Shown: positions 48,361-59,810, counted from the stretch's first letter. The stretch: DNA of 64,000 nucleotides from CBDCCT01 sp965214995 (GCA_965214995.1 CBDCCT010000002.1:124001-188000), one strand, 5' to 3'. Notes: generated by a model from the letters alone, not told the origin. Program-made: numbers and translations.

Positions 48361-49424
48361 ATGGATCCTAACTACGCGCAGTCACTCAATCTTGCTGCAA
48401 TACTAGAAAACCTCTCATCTCACGCGCAGCAAGTGCCTCAGAACAGTCACACTTCACAATTACTACCGCCGAGTAATGGATCGTTAGAGCAACACGTCCA
48501 GACTAACCCTTACTGGCATCAGCACGAAAGAGCTTTTGCACAAAATCAACAGTATTATCAGGATAATTCTGTAGCTGCAGCTCATGCAAATCCTATCATA
48601 AGCTCAAGTTCAAGCACACCCGGTACCTTTACACCACCAAATCAGAATCAGGAAGCTCGACAGAAAGCTACCCGTCCACTAGAAACAGAGGCTGCTGCAA
48701 GTCAACCCGATCCTAGAGATCTGATCGAATGGTCAAAAGGCCTGAGATTTGTTAATGGACTTGCGAGCCAGAATAAGTCGTTTTCTCTGCAAATACAAAA
48801 GGTAGTAATCCGTATATCACGGAGAGAACGATACTGAGGCTTTGGGAAATAGATGATTGATAATCAGATAAAGCATGAGAATGAATGGTTTGCACTTTGC
48901 GTTTTCTACATTGCAGAGAAATAATGTTGATCAGCAGCTAGGTGGGAGGGCAGACAGGCTTTGATTGAGCAACAGTCGATGCGAGCGGAAGGTTCGCGGA
49001 AAATTCAGGATGTTCTGTAAGACCACCGGGCAATACATATTTCATCGCTAAATCTGAAATGTTAAAAGAAAAGCGATAGGTGGAGATGTTTCCTCTGCAA
49101 AGGGAGAACAAGTAAGTGCTGGTGAAGCTGTAGTGTGCACTAACTAAATGCTGCAAGTCAGCGGAGGAGCTCGAGAAAGAACTGCATGCGTATGACCTGA
49201 AAGTCTACAAAGCGTCACAGAATATGTCGAAATCTATGAAAGCCGAGCTGAAAATGCTCAATGTGCCTTTCTTTAATGTCAGGCCAGAACTGGTGGGACT
49301 GTCGCAAGGCGTGCCAAATGCAGATGGTGTTGAAAAGTCATCACCACAGAAAATCACAGATGGGCAACTGTTAGAACTGCAACGTCGGATGTTACAGTAT
49401 CTTGAGGACATGTATAAGTTGTAA
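48361..49424 (+). CDS. DUF2458 family protein
   Basis: Five exons (48361-48801, 48853-48887, 48942-49016, 49069-49111, 49158-49424) join to 286 residues. Two exons are only 35 and 43 bases, and each join restores a family-like segment: KMIDNQIKHENEWWEGRQALIEQQ, then RKIQDVLKAIGGDVSSAKGEQ, then SAEELEKELHAYDLKVYKA, MKAELKMLNVPFFNVRPELV, and a closing LLELQRRMLQYLEDMY. This matches the fungal DUF2458 family, whose function is not established to my knowledge. The first 130 residues are Gln/Asn/Ser-rich and disordered; the second half is largely helical. No signal peptide or membrane segment. The model is well supported by phase and by the family pattern; the role is unknown. Confidence 0.85.
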
Positions 49425-49836
49425 ATCACTTGTCTTCATTAGGTTTCTCAGTCAGGCGTGAAGCCAAGCAAAGACTGGAAATTTAAACCTAAAGCTCTGC
49501 AGCTTACGCCGCTAATGGACCAAAGCTGAGCAGAGGAGCGATTGGCAGCCCTTTTACAGTTACGTGACAATAACAAGGGTTGAGGGAGAGGAGATGTTCA
49601 ATGTTCAATATTTAACGGTAAATGTTGCGGTGCAAAGATATGCACTTACGTAAAAGAGTTGTTAGAACGTCAGGTTTCTCTGTTGTACTGGCATAAAATG
49701 ACTTTTATACTTATTTAAACGTTTTAAACTTTGTCATTCCTTCATTGATCTCACACTCTTCTATCTGCTTATGACTTGATTTTATAAAATCGAAAAATTA
49801 TCAACATTCGTAATTAGCGAAGTGTCTGAAATCAAC
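49425..49836 (+). other. Intergenic stretch, likely promoter of the Cys-rich gene
   Basis: AT-rich close to the next start codon, with TTTATAAAAT about 60 bases upstream of it, a possible TATA-like element. No gene. Confidence 0.4.
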
Positions 49837-50693
49837 ATGATCCTCAAGTCGTTCATACCTTTCTTCATTACAATTTTTGCAGTCGTGCAGAGAGGCTCGT
49901 CACAACTGAGTCCCTTCATCTTTCGTGACGTTGATGCAAGCGAGTTGACCGACGATACCGTTTTCAATCGTCCTGATATATACGAGTCTGGTCTGATCTG
50001 TCCAATCTTTACCGGTAAGAGCTGATCCATTGGGGAAAAAATTGTGCTGAGCCATGCGTGACGGTGGTATCATCACTTCCGAAGATGTTAACGCTACTTT
50101 GCAAATGATGACAGATAACCTATGCGAGCCGTCAAATCGACAGCCCTTTTGCGTTCCCTGGCCCTACCAGTGCTGCGGCGAGACGGCCTGCTCGGAAAAT
50201 GAGGCATGCTGTGGTGGTGGTTGCTGTCCTGAAGTAAGAGCACATCTGCATCGTGTATAACTCTTATCTCGTCTTGACTTATCGCTAATACAAAATAAAT
50301 TAAAACAGTCAAGCACGTGTGTTGAAGGCGTTGGCTGCTGTCCCGAAGGGTACGTTCTATCATGAAAATATAATGAACAATTTGCAATCATTTATCTGCC
50401 CCTGTCACTAGTGAGATTGCTAAAACGGTGTTTACAGCCAGAGATGCGACTCGCAGGGCTTTCTTCGGTCTGCTGCTGATGCCGCTGCCGTCGCTGCTTC
50501 GTGCGATGTGCCCGAAGGCTTTAGCCGGAATGAAGCTACGTCCTGTCTCGGCGCGGAAGAGGATTGCCTCAGCCTTACGAGCTTGAGGTCTGCGTGTTTC
50601 CGGCCGAAGGCGGAGTGGCTTGAGCTGAGGGATAAGCCTGAGTGGTTGGAGCTGACGATTCCCGATCGTCGGCGTGGCAAGTTGAGGTATTGA
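49837..50693 (+). CDS. Secreted cysteine-rich protein with CC pairs
   Basis: Four exons (49837-50014, 50115-50233, 50309-50349, 50438-50693) give 197 residues with 18 Cys. The start MILKSFIPFFITIFAVV is a signal peptide. Cys cluster in the middle as PYQCCGETAC, ENEACCGGGCCPE and STCVEGVGCCPEG. This is a granulin- or knottin-like spacing of repeated CC pairs, common in fungal secreted or GPI-linked proteins. The introns are 100, 75 and 88 bases, and the short third exon encodes a single CC module, as if modules were added exon by exon. The last exon lacks a hydrophobic C-terminal GPI signal and ends in a charged stretch with a repeated EWLEL motif, so either it is free and secreted or the last exon border is wrong. 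Possible effector or wall-associated protein. The first three exons are more certain than the last. Confidence 0.65.
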
Positions 50694-53051
50694 GGTGTCG
50701 AGGTATTGAGGTGTTGGGGAAGTGACCGGCTTTACTTGTATATATATTTGACGAGAATGTTATTCGATTTGTCAAAAGTAGCTCAGTCTTGCTGACGCAG
50801 TGACAATGGCTGCTTGAGAATTATGTGCTTCATTTATATAACTTAAACAACATGTTAAGCTGTCAAATTGTCCGCTCTATCTGCTTGTCAAGTTTTTAGA
50901 GGGTATGGTACAATTCTTATGTTACACGAAGGGGAACTGTTCATGATAGCTCTCGTTAAGATACAATCTATGTATTACGATGTAATATGAAGCCAAAACA
51001 GCTTTATCGCTTATGTCAAGCTCGAGCTGGTCAGGTCGATCTTCGGACAGTACAGAAGGGTGGCCTCGAGTCGTGGACATGAATTGTGGGGAGATGACTC
51101 TTTCCATATTTTTCATATACAAGAGAACAATCGTCAAGCAACCTGTTGTCTATTTAGTGGAGATACCTTACATACAACAATGTGCAGCATCGTTAACATC
51201 CAGCTGGCTAAATCACAGGCCATGGCCACAAAGTACCAGCAAACAGCTTTGGTCCTTATTTGCAGTTCTGGTTTGGAATAACTAATTTCTCCACAAAACA
51301 TCAAGCCTGAATATTGGTAAAATAGAATTGAAGACAAGAGCACGAGCGTTCACTGTGAGTACGTGGTGAAGCTCCTAATGGAAAAGGATGATTGCCCAAC
51401 ACTTGGCATCGCTCGCAGGGCTGTCTGTGCCTGCGTTAGTCAATTATGTTAGCTATTAATTGGTGCCGGCAAATCCATAAATACGAGTTGGAGCACTATT
51501 CTTAGAACGTCAATGCTTCTTCGTGAAAAAAGAAAATAATTCGAACATCAACATAGCGTTCGCTACTTTCCTGGGTTTGAATGATAATGCGTCAGAAGCC
51601 TTGTCTGTACATCAGCCTGCCAAATGCTGACACTGGTGACTCTTAGAGGCACGAAGCCACTGACGTGTAAAAATAGAATCTTCATCGATGTTGTAGGTAC
51701 TCATGAGTATCTGTGCTTGTTGTTAGTCCGTTTCGAGATTGGTGATAGCTTCTAGCATTAAGCTATTGATGCTGAAAGCTCTTCTAGAAGATTGCAGATA
51801 CGTTCTCTTCTACTGAAGACGTCTTATGATAGGCTTCGATTACTCTGCACAGTTCTTGCTTATGAGACTGGCATTGTTGTGCTATGGTCAATGATTCACA
51901 GACTACTGATGGAAAGTATCTGGTTGCTTCGGCTTTCGATGTGCACAGACATGTTTCAAGTCGTGATGGTTCAGTCTTGCTTATGGAATATCGTATCACG
52001 CTTTGCCGCGGAACGGGCCTTTGGTGAAGGTGATCGGGGTCGGAGAGACAGCCCGTCATCATGATTGAGTATGATTGTGCGGATGATGCGCGAGGTTGCA
52101 GGTTAATATCGAAGCTTGCGTATATAACAAGTATTGACGTCTCGCGATGAGATGACCGGAACTGTTGGCGATCTGATGAAGTAGGGATGTATTGCTTTCG
52201 AAACTATATGAGCTTCTCAAGTTGTCCTCGGAACCTTTCAGGAATGTACTGACAAGAGAGTGGAAGGTCTCAGATATGATTCTGATATGAAGATGATTGC
52301 TGTTGACGAGCCTCGCCAGGTATTCTCAAGCAGTGATCTTTATGTGGTCTCTGATTATGAATGCTATTCTCTATCTCCGTTGATGCCTGATGGCTTATCC
52401 TATAGTGCCGTCAAGTGTAATAGGAGTATTATTTCAAAAGAATAGTCTTAAAGTAATGAGTGTCTATTCCAGAACGAAAAGAGGCAAAGACTGCCGCCAA
52501 GAACGGGCTTTCCCCTGCCCTGATCGAGACCCCACGTTAGCCACAAGTTAAGCCCGTTTTGGCCTTTCTGGGTCCAGGCGTTCGTAATTCTGAATGGTCA
52601 AGAGTGACAACTTCATCCCTGGATTCCACTGCTGCTGAACATTTTCTTATATTTCTCTTCTTTCTCGTCGTTCTTCTGTCATTCATTTTCCTGCCTTTGT
52701 TTATACTAAAGTATATCCTTTCATTAGTTCTTCAGTCGTACTTTCATTTAGATGCCATGAAAGCGTATTATTGACTTGAATAGTCATATCTGAACATAGT
52801 CGGTCAGGGAATAGGACTTCAACCGTTAGCAGATCAGTTCGAAATTAGCTATTGTACCTAAGGCAGAAAGAAAATCTTTACAATTACAATTACCTTCATT
52901 ACTACAATCTCTCGAAGCCTTTGCAGGTCAAGGCTTCTGTTTCGCCATTCATCCTGTCTGTACGCAACGGGCAGCTCGTCCTACGCGTGTACCGTGCACC
53001 CATTCTGCAACATCTCCCGCAGAGCTATATACACAGTCCAGACAGCATTAA
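50694..53051. other. 2.4 kb gene-free stretch
   Basis: No gene is supported. A short imperfect duplication of GAGGTATTGAGGTGT lies at about 50686-50716, directly at the end of the Cys-rich gene. The right end should hold the channel-gene promoter. Confidence 0.45.
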
Positions 53052-56000
53052 ATGTCCGTCAGATCACCCACTTCGTTTGTCCAGCAGGGCTACTCTCGTC
53101 AAGGCTTCAGTCCGCTTCCGGACCTCGAGCCGAACATGCCATCTACCGCCACCGGCAAGCGTCCGTCAATTGAAGAGAACGGCATCCCGCTAGAGTCCGT
53201 TGTGACCCATAATCCTTCAGATCCGTATCATCCTCAGCCAACGTCGAAAGATGGATTGAACGGCAACGGCTCGGAAACGACGTTTGTAGAGAAGAATATC
53301 GGCATGGCGGAAAAGAATGGTCTTTTTCATCGGCATCGAGGCAAGAGGAGGGTGCTGAAGAGACGGTCGGAAGGGAAGGATTTGCGTTCGGGCAATGGCG
53401 ATGATGTGCCGGCTCTGACGCGGATGGGTCGGATATATCAGCGGATACTGCACTTTAGCCTCATCACCCGTTATTTTATTTATGTGTTTCCGTTGGGGGG
53501 TGCGCTTGCCGTTCCGATTGTCATTGGAGCGACATCGGCCAGAAAGGCTCGGATTGGTGGTGTCAGCATTGTTTGGTTGTTTACATGGCTAGAAATAGGT
53601 GAGTTGAATTCTCTTTACTTTGTATTATGAAGATGAACTCTCTTTACTTAGTATCAGGAAGATGAATGGTGCTAATAATGAATGCGTCAGTCTGGGTGAG
53701 CTTATGGATATCAAAGTTATGGGCCAAATTACTGCCAAAGATATTCCTATTCTTCATGAGTGCCATTAGCGCCGGCGTGCGAAAGTATGCGGCGATAATC
53801 ACGGCATTGGAGATACCTCTTTCTGTTGTGGGCTGGACTGCTACCTCGTTGGCAACTTTTGCACCGGTAAGCATTGCTGAGCATATTGGCTCGCGCAGAT
53901 TGTTTGCTGATAACGACAGCTCATGCTGCGCAACCCCGATACGCTTAGACGAGCTCGGGAGGACCCGGTGTCAGGCGAGATGAGAGGATGGCAGACAATC
54001 ATGAACCGTATCCTTACAGCATTTCTCATAGCATCACTCATCTTCTTGGCTGAAAGGCTTATAATCCAGTTAATCACAATCAACTACCATCGCACGCAAT
54101 TTGACGGAAAGATTAGAGAGTCAAAACGCAATGTGGCGCTGTTGAGCATGTTATACGACGCCTCAATCAAGCTCTTTCCCGCATACTGTCCCGAATTTGC
54201 TGAAGAGGACTATATCATTGATGGCATACTGAATCTGACGCTGGGCAAATTCGATACCGGACCGGCTGGCTCAGGGACTGCCACACCGATGAAGCTCATT
54301 CACGATGTCGGCAGACTAGGTGATAAGGTCACTTCTGGTAGGTAGAGGCAGACATCTGAAATCTTGCTGGTAGAATAACTTGCCCTGGCTAACTGATTCT
54401 TAGTGTTTGGCCACGTCGCTCAAGAACTGACCGGCATGCAAGTTTTCAATCCTACATCAGCTCACTCAGTCGTCGTCGAGGCACTTGAAAAGGCCAGGCC
54501 CTGTGAAGCACTTGCACGGCGCATCTGGATGTCTTTTGTCGAACAGGGCAAGGATGCGCTATACAAGGAAGATATCGTTGAGCTGCTGGGCAACGATCGC
54601 AAGGGTGAGGCTGAAGAAGCCTTTGCTGCTCTGGATCGTGACAGCAATGGCGACATTAGCCTTGAGGAGATGATTCACATGGTGGTTGAGATTGGCCGAG
54701 AGCGGAACGCGGTGGTGCAGAGCATGCAGAATATCGACCAGGCGATTAATGTGCTCAACCGGCTGTTGACTTTGATTGTTTTTGTCATTTGCGTCTTTAT
54801 TCTTGGTAAGCATTCTTGAACATTGACATTTAGCATCGTTCACTAGGTACGCTGAAGCTTACAAAACCACAGTTGCCTTTCTCAACGAAAACTTCGTCAC
54901 CACGCTTGCCACCGCCGGCACCGCACTGCTCTCTCTCTCCTTTGTCTTTGCCGTCAGCGCTCAGGAAGTACTTGGCTCGTGCATCTTTTTGTTTGTCAAG
55001 CATCCGTACGACATTGGCGATCGCGTCGACATCAACAACGAGCAGCTCACCGTCGAGCGCATCTCGCTGCTCTATACCAATTTCAAGCGCGTCGCCAACG
55101 GCAAGGCTGTCCAGATCCCCAACATTGTCCTCAACAACCTCTGGGTCGAGAATGTGACGCGCAGCCGGGCCATGCGTGAGAATGTCAGCGTCAACGTCAG
55201 CTTCGCCACGTCCTTTGGCGATCTTGAACTGCTAAAAATGGAGCTCCGCAAATTCGTCGCTCGGCCCGCAAATGCGCGTGTCTACCAGCCTGTGGTGGAA
55301 GTGGATGTTGTCGATATTACGGCAATGGACAAGATGGAGTTGAGGGTGGAGCTGAGGTACAAGGGGAACTGGCACAACGATCAGCTGAGAGCGCAGCACC
55401 GGTCGAAGTTTATGTGTGCGCTGGTGTGGGCGTTGAGGAAGATTCCGATTTATGGGCCAGGCGGTGGCGATGCGCCGTTGGGAAGCGAGGCGAAGCCATC
55501 GTATACCGTAGCAGTGGATGATGGTTGGGCTGCAAAGGCAAGAAAGGAGTTTGAAGAGGGTAAGGAGCGGGGCCGGCTTTGTCCGGATAATAAAGACGAC
55601 GACGAGGACTACTATGACGATGATGACGATGAGAATGACAACGATGGCACAGATAAGAAAGATGGTGATACCTTTGACGGTGGATACAGGGAGAAGAGCG
55701 AGAGCTACGATGATAATAATAATATTATTAATAACAACAACGACAACCCACCGAAACTACCCAAGTTCGACAACATCCAGACCTCCAACCTGATGGACGG
55801 CGCCAGAGACCCCCTCGGCGACTCCTGGGCCACGCTGACGTCGGAAAAGGACAAGGACGGCCAGCTGCCGCCGAACCGGCACGCCAGCACCAGAACGACG
55901 GCGACGAGCGGCACCAAGAAGGCGTCTCACAACCACCACCACCACCACCACCACCACCACCACGGCCTCAGCGACACGCTCAGCCGGGAGTACCGTGCCA

Positions 56001-56815
56001 TCGAAGCCCTGAACCATCCCTCGCCGGTGGACGACTTTGCCCGCAACGACGGTTTTGGGAATGTCAACAGAAATAATAACATCAATACGAATAATTATAA
56101 CAATAACATCAATAATAGTAATAATAATAATATTAGCAGTGGTGCTATGCACCACAGCAGCACCACCAGACGCAAGCACGGCCACGGCAGCACCGACACA
56201 TACCCGCACGCCACCAAGCTGACCAACACATTCACCTCGCCCGCCGTCGCCGCGCTGGCGGGCACGAGCACGATTGAGGAGACTGCCCATGCTGCGTATC
56301 CTCGTCCGACGAGCCCGACGAGCCCTAATAGTTTGAATGGTTTGAGTGGTTTGGGTGGTTTGGGTTTGGGTGGTGGAGCGGCAGGAGCGGCCAACAGACG
56401 GAGCATCGACCCGCTCGACCGGGAGAGGGTGCGCGAGGTGATGCGGCTGCAGAGTCTGAGGGGGAGGCGGGTGTCGAAGAGGCAGAGGGAGGGGAGGGGT
56501 GGTGGGGTTGGATATGGAAATGACGGAGGTGGGAATGGGAATGAGGGAGGTGGTGGGGTTGGATATGGAAATGATGGAGGTGGGAATGGAAATGAGGGAG
56601 GTGGAAGTGGGATTGGTGGTGTAAAGACGGGGACACCGATTGAAGAGGCCGAAAGGGAGGTGGAGGGGGGTGATGAAGGACAGCAGCGGCAGCAGCAGCG
56701 GCATGAGCGGCGTGAGATGTTTGGTGCTGGTGGTATGGGCGGTGCTGGTGGTATGGGCGGTGCTGGAGGAGGGAAGAGGGAGAGTGCCGGACGGGATGCC
56801 CACTGGCGGATCTAA
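53052..56815 (+). CDS. MscS-like mechanosensitive ion channel with EF-hand (Msy1/Msy2 type)
   Basis: Five exons (53052-53598, 53691-53866, 53920-54337, 54404-54805, 54873-56815) give 1161 residues. Several membrane helices start at about residue 138 (LITRYFIYVFPLGGAL) and continue through FLFFMSAISAGV and FLIASLIFLAERLI. An EF-hand loop, DRDSNGDISLEE (about 458-469), has all calcium-ligand positions. It is followed by LLTLIVFVICVFIL and the MscS pore and beta domain (SAQEVLGSCIFLFVKHPYDIGDRVDI, then QIPNIVLNNLWVENVTRSR). This is the layout of fission yeast Msy1 and Msy2, endoplasmic-reticulum or cell-cortex channels that control calcium entry on hypo-osmotic shock. About 450 residues of tail follow, far longer and very low in complexity: acidic Asp runs, poly-Asn, an 11-His tract, and a 17-residue Gly/Asn repeat. 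Family identity is firm; subcellular place is inferred. Confidence 0.93.
56501..56608 (+). repeat. 51-base in-frame tandem repeat in the channel gene tail
   Basis: Two near-identical 51-base units (starting near 56501 and 56552) plus a partial third encode a Gly/Asn-rich 17-residue unit. The unit length keeps frame, so copy number could vary between strains. Confidence 0.8.
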
Positions 56816-57387
56816 CCACGCTAAATAACTTGTAAATAAACAAATAAATGAATGATATAGATGGAAAGAAAAGGGTATGGAACCTTGACCATCTCGCTAG
56901 ATTCAAGTCTACTGCATGATATGGGTCATTAGCTCGTTAGCTCGTTAACTCGCCAGCTTCAATAATCGCGTCGAGAAGCTGCCTCTCAGTCGAGAAGCAA
57001 TGCTAATTAACAGCTCTCTTCACGTATACAACCATTTTGAACCACGTTAAAAGCTCTTCACAGCTAATAACTACGGAGTAAGGATTCGAACTATGATCAC
57101 ACAGTCTACTAACAACACATGCACAATCAAATCAATAAATTGAAAAATTTCAAGTAACTCAAGACGGCCAACTTTATATTTCTAACCCATAAACTCCCCA
57201 TTCATTTCATCACAGCCTAGCCTAGCCTATCCCAGCCCGGCGCATCAAATCCCAAAGCTAGTTAATTATACAGGTACACTCATGTTTTACATTCCCTCTT
57301 TCAACTCTTAAACTTCTACAACTTCAACCGCTACTTCTCTCATTCTTCTTCTTTTTATTAAAAATAAAACCGATAAAAAGGGCCCAT
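56816..57387. other. Convergent intergenic stretch
   Basis: It holds the 3' ends of the channel gene and hacA, and one TACGGAGTA copy at 57072. No gene. Confidence 0.5.
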
Positions 57388-59526
57388 CTAAAAAACAGCA
57401 AGCCGTCCGTCGAGCGCGCTGTACGCGCCGCGCATCACTCTCATCATCTTCCTCTCCGCTCTCAGGAAAGATGAAGAGAGTAGAGGAGCGGGAGCAGCCT
57501 GTTCGTCCTGTTCCTCTGAACACGTTGAGCGGTGCTCGTCGGCGCCGCTGCGTGTCTGGGCGGGTTCGTCTTCGGAGTAGAGCATCTCATCGTCCGGTCC
57601 TTTGTTGTTGGTGAGAGAGTACGGATATTGGAGGCCGTGGGAGTGGTGGCGCCGACACTCTGCATACCACCAGCGGTTAAAGTGGCGGATGAGCTGTAGT
57701 GTTGCTTTTGCTTCGTCTGGCTTCTCTTCGTTCATACGACCAGTGATACTGGTGCTCCTACCGTCACTGTCAAAGTCTTTCATGTCAAAGTCCTCGATAC
57801 CGAGACTCTGATCGCTTTCCATGTCAACAGCCCCATCCCCGCCGAGCACTCCACCACGTCCGGCAGCCGCAGCACCATCGGCACCGCCCTCTACACCCTG
57901 CAGCGATGCCATACTAGTCGCTAACTCAAGGAGTTGCGCACACGTCGGCGAGCAGATCGGGGTGGAGGAAGGGCGATGGGTCGTTGGTGCCGTAGTTGCC
58001 GGTTGCGGTGATGATGGTGCCGGTGACGGAGCCTGGGTGGTGTCGGGACAGAAAGTTGTCGTCGTCGTCGTCGTCGACGGATAGAAGAGACTTTGACAGT
58101 GTTGTAGAAGGCTGGACATTATCCTTTCCCGGTCCGACTGATTGTTGTTGATGTTCTGACAGAGGGAAGAAGGAACTGGATAGCTGGGTTGAAGAGACGG
58201 GTGGATTGTCGTCAAAGAGGGAAGTGGTGAGAAAGTCAACCTGTTGTCGCTGCTGCTGCTGCTCTCCAAGGAGCGTAGCTGCGCCAGCATCGTCACCTGC
58301 CGGCTCCACAACCGCAGGGTCGCGCGCATCGGCCACGTCCAGATCGAAGAGGTTATCGAGAGAAAAGTCGCCGCTAGCGAGGCTTGCGCCAGTAGGGTCA
58401 GCAGGACTGAAAAGAGAAGCGTCTGCCTCTGCTCGGCCGTCTGCGAGTACTCCGCCGAGCCCGAGATCGAGCCCGAGGTCAAGGTCGAGCTCGTCTCTGC
58501 CTTTGATGGTGGCGTCACCACCGTTGCTGTCGCTGATGTCGTCTCCGGCGAGGTCAAAGTCGACAAATCCGACCGACACTGCGGGTCGCACAACATTGCT
58601 GCAGAATGTTGTGTCCTGTCGGATCTGTCGCCATTGACGGCTGCCGCGAGCGAGAGGTGCGTCGACGTGGGCATGAGGTTTGGCGATGCTAGCTCCACCG
58701 GAGTGGCTGGCTGGGAGGATGTGTCGAGCGGCGATTCGATGCCGCTGGACAGCTGCGGTTCGGGGCTTGAAAGGGATGCTTGGCGAGGATTGATGGTGTT
58801 TGTACCGTCGTTGCCGTTGGTGCTGTTGCTGGACTTCAACAGTGTCGTGGCGGCACCGGTGATGGTGAGGCTGTTGGGAATGTTGGGAAGTGTGATGGCT
58901 TCGCTCATCTCTTCGGTGCGTGCAGATTGAGGAACGTACTGTTTCCATGCCTCAATCTGGGCGGCCATCTTGCGCATGCAGTCCATGAGCGAGGCCACGT
59001 CCTGCTCTGAAGACCGCAGCCGCTGTTCGATCTTGTCCTTTTCGACCTGGAGAAGCTCGACTTCGTGCCGCTTGCGCTCGCGAGAGTTGTGTGCGGCCAG
59101 ACGGTTCCGCTTCACTCGCTCGATACGCCGCTGTTCCTTTTCATCTTCGGTCTTGGCTCTCTTGCGAGGTGGGAGGTTGGTTTTTGGCTCGGGAAGCTCT
59201 TGACCCCATGATTTCCTCTTCCTGGCGCCTTTTGAGTTTGGTGATGATGCATCGGGGTGATGGGGAGGAGAGAGCAATCCGCTGATATTCTCGTTTGGAT
59301 TGTATTGATTGTTACCAGAATCGAGCATGTGGAAGCTTGAGAGACTGTTGCCGTTGTCGGTGCTGATGAGAGACGGTGCTGGCGAGGCAGACTGTCTCGT
59401 GGCAGACGAGTCCGGTGTCAGCGGAGGATGCAAGTCTTCCATCTTGACCGTTGGAGGGAGAGAGTTGGTATTTTTGGAGGCAAGAATGCCGGGAGCTAGA
59501 AAGGATGTGATAGCGGCAGTCTCCAT
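57388..59526 (-). CDS. hacA: HacA, bZIP regulator of the unfolded protein response (unspliced and Ire1-spliced forms)
   Basis: The unspliced frame encodes 712 residues with no ordinary intron. The bZIP is at about residues 100-170: RKRKSWGQELPEPKTNLPPR, KRAKTEDEKEQRRIERVKRN, then basic region NRLAAHNSRERKR (Asn141, Arg149) and a leucine-zipper-like helix. The stretch KRKSWGQ...EPKTNLPPRKRAKTEDEKEQRRIER is the HacA signature. Near residue 309, TQHSAAMLCDPQCRS matches the place of the Ire1 intron in Aspergillus HacA. Removing 58601-58582 (20 bases) shifts the frame to one that stays open to a stop at 57926 and gives 526 residues with a Leu/Asp-rich, activation-like tail (DELDLDLGLDLGLGG, SLDNLFDLDVAD). 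HacA is activated when ER-membrane Ire1 cuts its mRNA, then switches on chaperone and secretion genes. The spliced form is about 180 residues longer than I recall for Aspergillus HacA. Confidence 0.95.
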   Translation of the reverse strand: METAAITSFLAPGILASKNTNSLPPTVKMEDLHPPLTPDSSATRQSASPAPSLISTDNGNSLSSFHMLDSGNNQYNPNENISGLLSPPHHPDASSPNSKGARKRKSWGQELPEPKTNLPPRKRAKTEDEKEQRRIERVKRNRLAAHNSRERKRHEVELLQVEKDKIEQRLRSSEQDVASLMDCMRKMAAQIEAWKQYVPQSARTEEMSEAITLPNIPNSLTITGAATTLLKSSNSTNGNDGTNTINPRQASLSSPEPQLSSGIESPLDTSSQPATPVELASPNLMPTSTHLSLAAAVNGDRSDRTQHSAAMLCDPQCRSDLSTLTSPETTSATATVVTPPSKAETSSTLTSGSISGSAEYSQTAEQRQTLLFSVLLTLLAQASLAATFLSITSSIWTWPMRATLRLWSRQVTMLAQLRSLESSSSSDNRLTFSPLPSLTTIHPSLQPSYPVPSSLCQNINNNQSDRERIMSSLLQHCQSLFYPSTTTTTTTFCPDTTQAPSPAPSSPQPATTAPTTHRPSSTPICSPTCAQLLELATSMASLQGVEGGADGAAAAGRGGVLGGDGAVDMESDQSLGIEDFDMKDFDSDGRSTSITGRMNEEKPDEAKATLQLIRHFNRWWYAECRRHHSHGLQYPYSLTNNKGPDDEMLYSEDEPAQTRSGADEHRSTCSEEQDEQAAPAPLLSSSFLRAERKMMRVMRGAYSALDGRLAVF
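58582..58601 (-). promoter_or_regulatory. hacA: 20-base Ire1-type unconventional intron of hacA
   Basis: On the minus strand the 5' cut site CTG|CAGC lies in a 7-base loop (CTGCAGC) closed by a perfect 9-bp stem, CACAACATT with AATGTTGTG. The 3' site CCG|CAGT lies in a 7-base loop (CCGCAGT) closed by CGAC with GTCG. Both loops fit the Ire1 consensus CNG|CNGN. The interval is exactly 20 bases and has no GT-AG borders. Excision joins the two long frames with 1581 coding bases, divisible by three. Confidence 0.93.
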
Positions 59527-59700
59527 GATGGATGTCTTGACTGCCGTGGGGATATGCTTGACATTTGGGATGAAGCTCAGATGATGGGAATGTAGCTGTG
59601 GTAAAGGTGAGGAATGGCAAAGGAAGAACCGGCCTTCCTGTGTGAGAGAACGGTGGATGAGACTAGGCTGGTTCTGTACCGTGGATTTCTACCCCTTGAT

Positions 59701-59756
59701 GAGTATCTCTTAACGAGTATCTCTTAACGAGTATCTCTCAACGAGTATCTCTTTAG
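59701..59756. repeat. 14-base tandem repeat, four units
   Basis: Units of GAGTATCTCTTAAC, the third and fourth with one to three changes, lie about 180 bases upstream of the hacA start codon and so probably inside its leader or core promoter. Confidence 0.85.
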
Positions 59757-59770
59757 TAGAATGGTAGAAG

Positions 59771-59810
59771 ATGGAGAGATGGAGAGATGGAGAGATGGAG
59801 AGATGGAAAG
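59771..59810. repeat. 8-base tandem repeat ATGGAGAG, about five units
   Basis: Four exact units and one altered unit. They read as CTCTCCAT on the hacA strand, a pyrimidine-rich tract of the kind often seen near fungal transcription starts. Confidence 0.85.

Noticed and set aside
55757..56803. 348-codon antisense open frame under the channel gene tail
   Set aside because: It is produced by repetitive Asn, His and Gly codons read backwards; it has no start context or domain.
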